Shown here: positions 7,279-17,300 of the stretch, one piece after another
Numbering within the stretch: position 1 is the stretch's first letter
How the letters are laid out: every line of letters begins with the position of its first letter
NCBI GenBank assembly: GCA_015060765.1
Contig: SUXW01000004.1
Coordinates: 124,001-188,000 of the forward strand
Source: Bacteroides sp.
Lineage (GTDB): Bacteria; Bacteroidota; Bacteroidia; Bacteroidales; Bacteroidaceae
Reading direction: 5' to 3'
Length of the DNA: 64,000 nucleotides
Position numbers and translations under genes: made by a program
The notes under the pieces: model-generated
The model's database searches: none
Told to the model about the DNA's origin: nothing
What the model saw: only the letters and a program-made list of their open reading frames with translations

Positions 7279-10200
7279 AATGCTACATATTTTTGGTTAA
7301 TTCTATTGACTTTTTCTATATGTTCCTCTAATTGAATGGCAAGTTGCATCTTTTCTATATAATACATATCTTCTATAGGTATAGCTTTATGTTGGACTAA
7401 CAAATCTGTATATTCATTGAGAAGTCCAAGTTTATCTTGGGACGCATACAATCTCATTACAGCTTTGTAGTCATCGTATAATTCTTGCTCAAGCATCTCA
7501 TTTTCTTGCTGGTCAAGAAATAAGATACAGAATATATTCAAGAGGTTCAATACCGGGTTCATTTCTGCGATAGCACGTCTAATCAAACGCACAGCACCTT
7601 GCAAGTGTTTGATATTGTCTTTTTGAGAATCATTGTTGACAATATCTGGATCAACCACTCTCATGTACTTCTTCACCAGACCAAAGTCAGATATTTCACT
7701 CTCATTATGAATATCATAGTTGGTATCATCCTTCAGAGAGAAAGGAACCTCTTGACTAACACTTGAATCGTAGGTAACGAACCCTTCTCTTGCATATTTC
7801 GAGTTGAAATAGTAATAGATGAAATCTTTCAGGTCCTCATTTGTCTCCTTCCAATCTTTACCAGAGTTGATAGCCATATTGCAGAACTGCTCCATATCCA
7901 ATATACCTCTGGCCCTCTTGTCAGCAATGCTCCTATATATAAAAGATGTAAGGTGTTTTAGACAAGCCATAATCACTCCGTCATTATCAGCCATCTGCTT
8001 AACTTCATCAATCATAATGTCTACTCTATCCTCTGAGTAGTACTTCCGATAATAAAGACGGAGGTAATCATAATAGTGCGACTCATTTTGACATATAGTA
8101 GTTATACGGAATGTCTTTTTAGCATAGTCTTCTGTGAAATCATCTATCAGTCCAATGATACACATCCTGTAGATGGCCTTTTGAATGGCATCTTTATATT
8201 CTGCAGATCCATAATCTCGGATATAGCTGAATCCCCGTTCGTTCTTAGCGTTCTTAGCATTCCATGTGCTGAACAAGGGCATTTGCCTTTCTTTCAGATA
8301 AGTATTATACTCATCAAGCACATGTTCATTCTCTTCGTATGAAATATAATATGTCAGGGTTGTACCTATAGGATATCTTTTGATATATTGCAGAATACCC
8401 TTACTATTTCCATATTTCAGAGAGTCAACACCTACAATCTCCTCATTGCTGATTCGCACATGTAATCCATTCATGAGCAGTTCAATGACATACAGTTCAA
8501 ACTCCTCACCAAGGAAATTACTATCGTAGAAGAATTTATTGTTTGTGTAATCTGCAGAGAAATGGCTCCATTGGCGAGTTCTAGCATTAATAACGGGGAA
8601 AGTCTTAGAGGAATACATGATTGTTGCCAAAGCCATTTTCTTGTCACGCCCAGCACGTCCAGCCTCCTGAACAAACGACTCCAAGGATCCAGGATAGTTC
8701 AAATGTACGGTTATACGCACATTAGACTTGTCGATACCCATTCCAAAAGCTTTTGTGGCCACCATCAGACTGGTATCTCCTGCAAGGAACTCATCCTGAC
8801 AGGACGTATCATCACCTCCCTTATATGTCGATATTCGGTTGATGTTGTGCTCTCTTAATGTATTAGCTACAGTGGGGACACTAAGTCTTACATCAGGCTT
8901 TCCTTCTTTGTTTGCACGAATGCAAAATACAATACCAGCTACATCCGTATGCCTTTCAGTATACCAATCCTCTTCTACGTCTGTATAGAGATCCGTTGAG
9001 TTAATTTCGGCAATTTTACTCTCATCGGATATATTTTCCCTTTCTAGGAACCGTTTCTTAATCTCGTCAATATTACCTTCATTCTGTATTTCCTGAATTT
9101 TCTCTGTGGCATCATTGATGGCATTGAGAACCATGTCTTCCTTTAGTTCATCAACCATTCTAGCCTTTGCTACAGCAGACGCATCTACGGGATATACATA
9201 GTACTGTAACTCCAGTCGATTTGTATTCTCATACCTGACAATTGCGTCATCTTCTAATGAATAAGTGTTACTGCCAGACAATTCGCGTTCCACATCTGCG
9301 AGCACGTCAAACGAAGCCGTTGCCGTCAGTCCAAACAGGGAAATATGGTTGTCTGCACTTTCTACTTCTTTAGGAAGCACATAGTTGTACAGGTTTCTTC
9401 CTAGATGTAGATAGGCCAATCTGAAGTCATGTCCCCACTCAGAAACACAGTGTACCTCATCGATTACACCATAGGCAAAGAATATATCCGATTCTCGCAT
9501 AGATCGCAGAACCTCTCTGAACCTGTGTATGCTCAGCCGTTCTGGCGATAAGAACATGATTTGTATTTGAGCTCCTGTAAGTGCATCCTCCCTTCGTTCT
9601 CTTTCTTCTCGGTTTTTGGTTATATCACTATTGATGTACGAAATACAGTCCACACCCGTTTTGAGCAAACCATCATACTGGTCTTTCATCAGGCCTCTCA
9701 ATGGATCGACAACCAAGGTTACTCCAGGCTGTAGCATGGCAGCCAACTGATAGGTAAGAGATTTACCTCCACCTGTTGGCAAAAGTCCAATGACACTCTT
9801 CAGTTGCAAAGCACGGCTAAGGATAGGAAGTTGGCCTGGTCTGAAGTCTTCTTTTCTGAATATAAGCTTAAGAAAATATCTCAGATGCTCACAAACCTCT
9901 TCGATATTGTGATAATTGCCCTGCGTGTCCCTCTCAACAAGAGGCTTATATTTAATTCTTTCAGTTGTATAGAGAAACCTCTCTGCATAGACAGTCTTTG
10001 ATGACCGAACAATGAAGTAGCAGTCGTTGTTAGCCTTATATTTCGAGAACACAACCTCTTCTGGATTACAAATCTGGTCTATAGAGACATCAATGATAGC
10101 ATCATAAGTAATCTCAGTCCTTGCCTCCTTTTTGCTATGAACGTTGATGGCGGGCAGAGTCATTCCACTGTAATCCTGTGTCATAGCAACGATATGATGA

Positions 10201-11777
10201 TATAACTCAGCAAAATCATCAAGAGCAAGTTTTGCCACCGATGTGTCATCTTCAATGATAAGAATCTCCCAAGAATCCTTCTTCAAATCCAAACGCTCTG
10301 ATATAATCGCCTCTACGAAGGTCTTTTGAATACGTGCTACTGCGTTAAGACTCTTCGCCTTATTCTTAGGACTGACGGCATACAGCACCTTCTGGCTTGC
10401 TATTGTTGGACAGCCTCGTGAAATAAGGTTGCTGACAAGGGCAAAAACAGGACAGAGATTTTTGTGAGCCGTCATATCAAACGGAGCTAGAACTTCAAAT
10501 GCGCTTTGTAATAATGACCCTTGTAGGTCAGTGTCTGAATATGAAGCAAATAACTGGATTGGGGCAAAGTAACTGTACTTGTGGAGAATGTCCCTATTGT
10601 GTGTCAGACTATATGTAAAGCTCTTTATCAGGCAACCATAAGCCTTTCCGTTAGGATGACGACCAAAGTTCACATCCCGGAACTCAGTAAATATGCGAAG
10701 ACCTTCTTTCCTAAAATAGTAACTGAAAGTGTTGATTCGGCTTTCATTAAGATTTGCAGGACCTATACAGAGGGCTATATGCTGAGATCCAGAAGATGTA
10801 ATCATCTTTGAAACACCTTTGAGACTGACCGCTTCAATATCAAGGATATTCGAGAATATATGTATGGCACATGGTTCATGAACATCAATTTTCGTGATAG
10901 AATTGCTATTGTCGCCATAATCTGAAGGAAGATAATAGGGAACGTCAGCAATCTCAATATTTTGTCCCCCTAATGCTTGTTTGACATGTAATACAGCTCG
11001 TTGTCTTGCAACATTAGATGGTTCTTCTAAAGTGACTTTTTTCAGTTTTGGCAACCAACCAAACTGCCGTAGTTTTTCAATGATGGCAACAGTACCTATT
11101 CCCTGACCACATCCCCAATCATAAATCTCCACGCCATTGCTCAGGTTTTTATATGGAAATTCATTCTCATCTAAGGCACGCATTAGCTTGTGATGATGCA
11201 TTTGTCCATAAGCAGCCATGTATGCGCAGCACTGTTCTTCTGTTTCAAGGATAGCCGTACCATGGTTTAAACCTGGATATTCCCAAGGACAATTGGAATA
11301 TTGTGAAGGAATATTATCTCTTGCAATTTTTATAATGTTATCTACTGTAAGATATTCTATTTGCCTTATATCTGTTTCGTATTTTGATAAAATATCCCCT
11401 TTTTCGTTAATCAAGGTTTCTTTACTGCCTACTTGAACTTTACATGTCCCATTTTCCCATTTTACAATATGCGAATATTCTTCAGGTCGCCAACAAGCTC
11501 CTTTCCATGTATGTATCTCCCCTACAAAATCAAATTGTGGTTGTATGACAATCGAAAAGAGTGAATCAACAAATCCCCATTTTCCATTAATCTTAACTGG
11601 ACATAAACCATCATTAAAATCCCAATGGAATTCAATACCTAACGGTGTACCTTCCCTTGATTCACCTATTTCCTCATACTTTAATGGTAAATCAATTATT
11701 TCTTCCTGAGTACCATCAAAATATTTAATGTACCAAGTGGCTTCATTCGTATTAATAAAGCTTGCTACTTTTTTCAT
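7275..11777 (-). CDS. WG-repeat / methyltransferase-like / RecQ-type helicase fusion
   Basis: A 1,500-residue protein. Residues about 45-130 hold a WG repeat (KINGKWGFVDS). Residues about 215-390 contain a Rossmann methyltransferase motif I (YDWGCGQGIGT near 219) followed by LEEPS. About 400-640 is an unrecognised linker domain. From about 640 it is a superfamily-2 RecQ-like helicase: FRPGQ, Walker A LLPTGGGKS near 665, DEVH near 773, the RecQ signature SEWGHDFR, AFGMGIDK near 1010 and QEAGRAGRD near 1037. A 400-residue C-terminal part is unassigned. The ATG at 11777 overlaps the upstream stop by one base (TGATG). It probably unwinds DNA and may bind or methylate nucleic acid. The domain order matches no defence system I know by name. 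Confidence 0.88.
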   Translation of the reverse strand: MKKVASFINTNEATWYIKYFDGTQEEIIDLPLKYEEIGESREGTPLGIEFHWDFNDGLCPVKINGKWGFVDSLFSIVIQPQFDFVGEIHTWKGACWRPEEYSHIVKWENGTCKVQVGSKETLINEKGDILSKYETDIRQIEYLTVDNIIKIARDNIPSQYSNCPWEYPGLNHGTAILETEEQCCAYMAAYGQMHHHKLMRALDENEFPYKNLSNGVEIYDWGCGQGIGTVAIIEKLRQFGWLPKLKKVTLEEPSNVARQRAVLHVKQALGGQNIEIADVPYYLPSDYGDNSNSITKIDVHEPCAIHIFSNILDIEAVSLKGVSKMITSSGSQHIALCIGPANLNESRINTFSYYFRKEGLRIFTEFRDVNFGRHPNGKAYGCLIKSFTYSLTHNRDILHKYSYFAPIQLFASYSDTDLQGSLLQSAFEVLAPFDMTAHKNLCPVFALVSNLISRGCPTIASQKVLYAVSPKNKAKSLNAVARIQKTFVEAIISERLDLKKDSWEILIIEDDTSVAKLALDDFAELYHHIVAMTQDYSGMTLPAINVHSKKEARTEITYDAIIDVSIDQICNPEEVVFSKYKANNDCYFIVRSSKTVYAERFLYTTERIKYKPLVERDTQGNYHNIEEVCEHLRYFLKLIFRKEDFRPGQLPILSRALQLKSVIGLLPTGGGKSLTYQLAAMLQPGVTLVVDPLRGLMKDQYDGLLKTGVDCISYINSDITKNREERERREDALTGAQIQIMFLSPERLSIHRFREVLRSMRESDIFFAYGVIDEVHCVSEWGHDFRLAYLHLGRNLYNYVLPKEVESADNHISLFGLTATASFDVLADVERELSGSNTYSLEDDAIVRYENTNRLELQYYVYPVDASAVAKARMVDELKEDMVLNAINDATEKIQEIQNEGNIDEIKKRFLERENISDESKIAEINSTDLYTDVEEDWYTERHTDVAGIVFCIRANKEGKPDVRLSVPTVANTLREHNINRISTYKGGDDTSCQDEFLAGDTSLMVATKAFGMGIDKSNVRITVHLNYPGSLESFVQEAGRAGRDKKMALATIMYSSKTFPVINARTRQWSHFSADYTNNKFFYDSNFLGEEFELYVIELLMNGLHVRISNEEIVGVDSLKYGNSKGILQYIKRYPIGTTLTYYISYEENEHVLDEYNTYLKERQMPLFSTWNAKNAKNERGFSYIRDYGSAEYKDAIQKAIYRMCIIGLIDDFTEDYAKKTFRITTICQNESHYYDYLRLYYRKYYSEDRVDIMIDEVKQMADNDGVIMACLKHLTSFIYRSIADKRARGILDMEQFCNMAINSGKDWKETNEDLKDFIYYYFNSKYAREGFVTYDSSVSQEVPFSLKDDTNYDIHNESEISDFGLVKKYMRVVDPDIVNNDSQKDNIKHLQGAVRLIRRAIAEMNPVLNLLNIFCILFLDQQENEMLEQELYDDYKAVMRLYASQDKLGLLNEYTDLLVQHKAIPIEDMYYIEKMQLAIQLEEHIEKVNRINQKYVAL

Positions 11778-12844
11778 CACTTACCAGTAATCGTTTCAGA
11801 TTCTTTATTTGTCAAATGGTGTTTCCAATTCCTCACAGCAATTTCCTTGCTTGAATTGGCATAGCAATATTCACACAAATGAGGGCAAGTATTATATTCA
11901 CCGATATCCTTGCTTACTATACATCCACAAAATTGTCGTTGTCCTTTATCCAAATTATCACCATGGGTGGCATAAGTATTATTAGGAAGAATAATAGCAT
12001 CTTTAGGTATTGTTTCAGTTCTTCCAAATAAATCAGATGATGGCAATGGGAATATCTTAACTTTTAAAAAGTCCATTAATACCTTGTCTTCATATGCAAA
12101 TCTTATAATGAGTTTGTCGTCCACACAATGATTATGTTCTATATTAAATTGCTGTAAGTCTACCTTCTCCCCACAAGTCGCAAGTGTGTAGTTCCATTTC
12201 TTGTTGAGAATAGCCAACCTTTTTGAAAATTCCAACATTTTTTGCTCTGTCCAATCATGATATGGAATATTACTCTTTTCAAGATTTGCTTTTACCTTTC
12301 GATATGTAATAATATCAGCAAAACTAAATACAAGTTTCTCTGTATAGCCAATCAATTGGTCTCCAATATTTTCTATTTTTACGAGTAGTTTATCTATATC
12401 AATATCATCTGTCAATACCAAAGGATCAAAGCGCCAAATGACATGTCCCTTCCCTAATTTATCAACAAGTTTTTTGAATGTATCTATTCGTTGTGTAATT
12501 GATGGAACTCCTTGCTCAAGTTTTTCTTTTTCATAATCATTGAGAGTATATTGAATATAACATCCAATATTCTTTTCCTTCAAATAATCAAGATGATTGA
12601 GTAATGGCTGAGGATTCTTCGACCAAAATACGATAAATCGAGTATTTTTATAGGAAACATAAGACTTTACACCATTAAATGGATTTGTCCATGCGGAATA
12701 ACCTATTTTTAATCGATGAAAGAACCAATCCGTATAGAAAGCTGGTATATCCGTACTACGACTTGCAGATATAATTTCAGGAGTTTGTGCCAATACTTTT
12801 CTCCCATCTTCAATAGTTATTTCAGTTTTCTTCCAATTTGCCAT
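11777..12844 (-). CDS. DUF1848 radical-SAM-like protein
   Basis: 355 residues from the ATG at 12844 (MANWKKTEI). A longer frame to 12916 would add a low-complexity Phe-rich leader and is rejected. It has the DUF1848 hallmarks: IISASRSTDIPAF near the N-terminus, then YSAWTNPFN and FWSKNP, with a C-terminal CxxxCxxC (CPHLCEYC) that probably binds an Fe-S cluster. DUF1848 resembles spore photoproduct lyase-like radical SAM enzymes, but its reaction is not established as far as I know. It is the first gene of the three-gene operon with the helicase fusion and the tail-anchored coiled-coil protein. Confidence 0.88.
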   Translation of the reverse strand: MANWKKTEITIEDGRKVLAQTPEIISASRSTDIPAFYTDWFFHRLKIGYSAWTNPFNGVKSYVSYKNTRFIVFWSKNPQPLLNHLDYLKEKNIGCYIQYTLNDYEKEKLEQGVPSITQRIDTFKKLVDKLGKGHVIWRFDPLVLTDDIDIDKLLVKIENIGDQLIGYTEKLVFSFADIITYRKVKANLEKSNIPYHDWTEQKMLEFSKRLAILNKKWNYTLATCGEKVDLQQFNIEHNHCVDDKLIIRFAYEDKVLMDFLKVKIFPLPSSDLFGRTETIPKDAIILPNNTYATHGDNLDKGQRQFCGCIVSKDIGEYNTCPHLCEYCYANSSKEIAVRNWKHHLTNKESETITGK

Positions 12845-12862
12845 ATCAATTCTTTTAAAAAA

Positions 12863-12870
12863 CAAAATTA
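12863..12870 (-). promoter_or_regulatory. Promoter -7 box of the DUF1848/helicase operon
   Basis: Reverse strand TAATTTTG, an exact TAnnTTTG match, 19 bp before the ATG at 12844. Its position supports that start over the longer frame. Confidence 0.6.
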
Positions 12871-12907
12871 GAAAGTAAAAGTAAAAAAAGAAAGAAAATA
12901 TTACGAA

Positions 12908-12924
12908 TTTTTGCAAGGCTTGCA
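12908..12924. repeat. 17-bp direct repeat, copy B
   Basis: Identical to 6663-6679. It lies in the divergent promoter region between the DUF1848 operon and the small plus-strand gene. The last palindrome base is changed (G for A), so the inverted repeat here is one pair shorter. Confidence 0.8.
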
Positions 12925-12958
12925 GAACATATATTCATTTAATGCGTTATAGATTAGT

Positions 12959-13303
12959 ATGAAGCTATTAAATTTAAATAATATGAATAGAAATTATCCA
13001 ATTGACATTGAAAGTATGGTTAAGTTATTGTTACAACGTAATGGAGCATTTCGTCCGTATTTAGATATGTTGTCAAGGGTGAAAACGTTGTCAACGGCTG
13101 ACCAAATATGTAGTTGTAGAGCTTATTATGAAAACTTGATACATATGGTAGCATGTCATATGTTTCCGAAACTTTCAAATGAAGAGTGTAATCGGGTGGT
13201 TCATTATTCCCGTCATCAAATTGAAGAATGTGATAGGGCTTTAAGGAGATTGAGTCAAGATGCTTTGCGTGATGAATTGATAAAAGCAGCTATGAAAAGG
13301 TGA
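12959..13303 (+). CDS. Small hypothetical protein
   Basis: 114 residues, mostly helical and basic at the C-terminus, with an alternative start at Met9. A CSC motif and other cysteines are present but no domain is recognised. It is the only plus-strand gene in the first 14 kb and is transcribed away from the DUF1848 operon across the region holding repeat copy B. It has no clear TAnnTTTG box. It might be a regulator or an accessory protein of the divergent operon, but nothing in the sequence shows this. Confidence 0.55.
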   Translation: MKLLNLNNMNRNYPIDIESMVKLLLQRNGAFRPYLDMLSRVKTLSTADQICSCRAYYENLIHMVACHMFPKLSNEECNRVVHYSRHQIEECDRALRRLSQDALRDELIKAAMKR

Positions 13304-13454
13304 TGAATTGAGAATATAATTAAAATAGAAAAGCCCTTAAATGCCTTCTGATGTGATAAATATGAAACAAGCGGGCGATGTGTAGAGATGGATGAGTTAG
13401 TCAACATTTTATCGCAACTCTTCCAATATATTTTCCACAATGTAATAATAATAA

Positions 13455-14018
13455 TCAATAAAAGCTGGGTGCTATGAAATGGTGAGACCATGATTCTACA
13501 TAAATAACTTCTTCTTTTAAAGCATCGCGAAAATTTTCAAAACCTTCATAACTACAATCAGAATGAGCAGAGCTAATTGTATCATTGTTTAAAACAATGT
13601 CAAAATATTCATAGAATGTACAACTTTCATCATCCTTACCAGTCTTTTTGTTGATGACATCATTCTCGAAAATCAAATAAGATTGTACGACCTTGTCTGA
13701 TATTCCGAATCCTATCACCATAGCAGTACCCTTTTTCATTGTCCTCCATCCTTTTTCCATACGATATTCACATCTTAATGTTTCATTTGGACTTTCATGA
13801 AATATCTTATATGTTTCTTCAAAAGGGCCTAATTCACAATAATGTCTATAATTGATAATCTTAAGAGTATCGCCATTATTTAGTTCATCAAAAAATTGAC
13901 TTCCTTCAATGGTATGAACGTCATTATCTTTTGTAATGATAAGTTCTTCTGATATGTAACTCTTATTATTCTTACAAGCAATCAAGAACAATGGAAGAAG
14001 TAACAATAAACGTTTCAT
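13455..14018 (-). CDS. Lipoprotein of unknown function
   Basis: 187 residues from the ATG at 14018 (MKRLLLLLPLFLIACKNN), chosen because it begins a clean lipoprotein signal with lipobox LIAC (Cys at residue 16). A longer frame to 14102 lacks support. The mature part has several aromatic and Cys residues (YRHYCELG, CTFYEYFD) but matches no family I know. It is preceded by a -7 box at 14048-14055 and stands alone. Confidence 0.75.
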   Translation of the reverse strand: MKRLLLLLPLFLIACKNNKSYISEELIITKDNDVHTIEGSQFFDELNNGDTLKIINYRHYCELGPFEETYKIFHESPNETLRCEYRMEKGWRTMKKGTAMVIGFGISDKVVQSYLIFENDVINKKTGKDDESCTFYEYFDIVLNNDTISSAHSDCSYEGFENFRDALKEEVIYVESWSHHFIAPSFY

Positions 14019-14047
14019 AATAGGATGGTATAAATTATTGTTATTTA

Positions 14048-14055
14048 CAAACTTA
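14048..14055 (-). promoter_or_regulatory. Promoter -7 box of the lipoprotein gene
   Basis: Reverse strand TAAGTTTG, 30 bp before the ATG at 14018. Confidence 0.55.
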
Positions 14056-14153
14056 CGAAATAGTTTTAATATTTGAATAGTGTTTTGCAAATTTAACATC
14101 ATAATGAATAAACCCCAACCTATCCATATCTATTCTATAAAAAAACGGCCTCA

Positions 14154-14247
14154 AAAACCAAATCCGCGTCGCCGATTCTGTAATCAGCGACGCGGATCAA
14201 CGAATCGGCGACGGCGATTGCGCAATCAGCGACGCTGATTTGGTTTT
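14154..14247. repeat. 94-bp palindromic array: four 17-bp units every 21 bp
   Basis: Units at 14161-14177, 14182-14198, 14203-14219 and 14224-14240 each fit AATCnGCGwCGCnGATT, apart from a C ending unit 2 and CGG for CGC in unit 3. They are separated by exactly 4 bp, so the period is 21 bp. The fourth is a perfect palindrome around a central A. The whole is enclosed by the 11-bp inverted repeat AAAACCAAATC / GATTTGGTTTT. Units 1 and 2 also pair into a long hairpin (14162-14197). It is GC-rich in an AT-rich setting and lies between two divergent genes, so it is not a simple terminator for either. It could be a REP-type element or a multi-site protein-binding array. Confidence 0.85.
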
Positions 14248-14349
14248 AGTTCACTATTCTTACTACTTTAAAGGCTTTCGTTTACTGTTTTATACTTGCA
14301 CAACGGATATTTTCATTCGCAAGTCTATCGGGAGTATCAATGTTTTTAG

Positions 14350-14357
14350 TAACTTTG
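14350..14357 (+). promoter_or_regulatory. Promoter -7 box of the addA/addB operon
   Basis: TAACTTTG, an exact TAnnTTTG match, 27 bp before the ATG at 14385. Confidence 0.6.
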
Positions 14358-14384
14358 TAACAATTGACTGGAAGATTCAAACTT

Positions 14385-17300
14385 ATGACAAAAACATCCC
14401 AATTACTTGTATACAAAGCATCGGCCGGATCGGGTAAGACATTTACCCTGGCGGTGGAATATATGAAGATGCTGATCCGTAATCCAAAGGCGTATCGGAA
14501 TATCCTGGCGGTGACCTTTACCAACAAGGCAACCACCGAAATGAAAGAACGTATCTTGGGACAGCTATACGGCATCAGTACAAACGACAAGGACTCCAAA
14601 CCTTACTTGGATAAGCTGGTGGAAGAACTGGACATGGATGTGAATGAAATCAGACAAAGGGCGGAACATGCGCTTACCTTGATGATTCATGACTATAGCC
14701 GTTTCCGGGTAGAGACTATCGACTCGTTCTTCCAATCGGTCATGCGTAACTTGGCGCGTGAACTGGAATTGGGGGCCAACCTGAACATAGAACTGGATAA
14801 TGAGAATGCGTTGAGCGAGGCGGTGGATTCGATGTTGGAAAAAATCGACCGGCATTCGCCTGTGCTCTATTGGATACTCGATTACATTGAGGAACGGATT
14901 CAGAATGACAAGCAATGGAAGGTGACCAGCGAGATCAAATCTTTCGGCAAGGATATCTTCAAGGAAGAATACGTAGAAAAGGGGGAAGCGTTACGAAAGA
15001 CACTGGAGGACAAGGATTGCATCAAGAATTACCGGAAGATACTGAATGCTTTGGAAGAAGAGGCTCTAGAGCAGATGAAGGGTTTCGGGCAACAGTTCTT
15101 CGATACGTTGGATATGAACGGTCTTTCGCCCGACGACCTTGCCAACAAGCAAAGGGGAATTACCAGTTATTTCAACAAACTGATGAATGGTGCCCTGGAC
15201 AACAAGACTTTCAACGCTACGGCCGAAAAGCATCTGAATGATAAAGAGAATTGGGTAAAAGGAACTCATCCCCAACGGGAGGATATCCTCAATTTGGTGG
15301 AACGTGAATTGCTGCCCTTGTTGACGGAAGCGGAAAACTATCGGAAGAAAAACAATTACATCGTCAATTCATGCCGGCTTTCGCTTCAACATGTAAACAA
15401 TGTACGTCTGCTCACCAATATCAATGAGGAAGTACGGGAACTGAATCAGGAAAAGAATCGTTTCCTTTTGTCCGAGACCAATGCACTCCTGCATCAAATA
15501 GTTCGTGAGGGCGACCCTTCGTTTGTATTCGAAAAGATTGGTGCCAACATCCATCATGTGATGATTGATGAGTTCCAGGATACATCGAGGATGCAATGGG
15601 GAAATTTCAAGCTATTGCTATTGGAAGGGTTGGCACAAGGAGCCGACAGCTTGATAGTAGGCGACGTGAAACAATCCATCTATCGTTGGCGCAACGGTGA
15701 TTGGAGTATCTTGAACCAGTTGAATGACAAGATAGGACCGTTCAAGGTGGAAGAAAAGAACTTGAAGACCAACCGCCGAAGCGAAGCACGTATCGTCAAG
15801 TTCAACAACGATTTGTTTACCGCGGCCAGTCAATGGTTGAACGAAAAATATAAGGAAGAACAGCATCAGGATTGCGAGGAACTGTTGCAAGCCTACAAGG
15901 ATGTGGAACAGGATACTTGCAAAGACGACGAAAAAGGATACATCAAAGTGTCTTTCTTGGGAAAGAAGGAAGAGGTGAGCTATGAGGAAGACACCCTCCA
16001 ACAATTGGCTTCCGAAGTGGATAGTTTGCTACAGAAGGGAGTCAAATTGAACGATATGGCTATCTTGATTCGCAAGAACCGTATGATTCCCAAGATAGCC
16101 AGTTACTTTGAGAACCATACCTCCTACCGCATTGTATCCGATGAGGCTTTCCGCTTGGATGCTTCGTTGGCCATCTGCATGATGATGGATGCTTTGCGCT
16201 ATTTGAATACGCCCGACAACCGCATAGCCAAGGCGCAATTGGCGGCCGCCTATCAGAATGAAGTGCTGAAGAAGGATATCGATATGAATACCTTGTTGTT
16301 GCACGAGGTAGAAGCCTACTTGCCTACCGCCTTTATCGAACAGATGAATACGTTGCGCCTGATGCCGCTTCATGAATTGTTGGAGAAGTTGTTCAAACTC
16401 TTCCAATTGTCGCTCATCGAGGATCAGGATGCTTATCTGTTCTCTTTCTTCGACAAGGTGGACGAATACCTGAAGGAAAATTCATCGGAACTGACCGCCT
16501 TTATCCAACATTGGGAAGAGACTCTTTGTGCGAAGACTATCCCATCGGGTGAGATCGAAGGTATCCGCATCCTCTCCATACACAAATCGAAAGGGCTGGA
16601 ATATCCTACCGTACTCCTTCCCTATTGTGACTGGAAGATGGAGAACGAAATACAATTCCATGTGTGGTGCGCTCCCGCACAAGCACCTTTCAATGCACTC
16701 GATCTGGTACCGGTAAGTTACGGCGCAAGTATGAACGAATCGGTTTACCACACTGATTACTTGAATGAAAGGCTTCAGTTGTGGGTAGATAATCTGAATC
16801 TGCTTTACGTAGCCTTCACTCGTCCGAAAACCAATCTGATAGCATGGTGCAAGGGAGATAAATCGGATGGAACAGTATCCGAACTGATTCGAGCGTCCAT
16901 CACTCATACCTCATGTCAATCCCATGAAACAGAAACCGGAGACAGCTGGTATGAATGGGGTGATATCTGTCCATCGAAGCGTAAAGAGGAAAAGGAAATA
17001 ACCAATAAATTGTTGGTAAAACCGGAAGGAATCAACGTTTGCATGGAAAGTATGGAAACGCCCATTGAATTCAAGCAATCCAACCGTTCGGCGGAATTTA
17101 TCAATGGAGAGGTAGCAGAAAGCGAAAAGTACATCCAGCAAGGGGAACTGCTACATCATCTGTTTGCCTATATCCGTACATCCGAGGATATTCCTTCGGC
17201 ATTGAAAAGATTGCGTATGGAAGGTGTCATCACCTCCGATGAACAGGAGAAGGAAATACAGAAATTGGCAACCTGGGCATTGGGACATCCGCAAGCAAAG

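Noticed and set aside
12845-12916. N-terminal extension of the DUF1848 protein
   Set aside because: It encodes a Phe/Tyr-rich low-complexity stretch, reads through the promoter box and part of the palindromic repeat, and lies before the conserved family start.
13304-13454. Gap between the small hypothetical gene and the lipoprotein gene
   Set aside because: No open frame, hairpin terminator or RNA gene could be supported here.
14154-14247. Reading the palindromic array as a transcription terminator
   Set aside because: It lies between divergent genes, is not preceded by a gene end on either strand, and its units repeat with a fixed period, which a terminator does not need.
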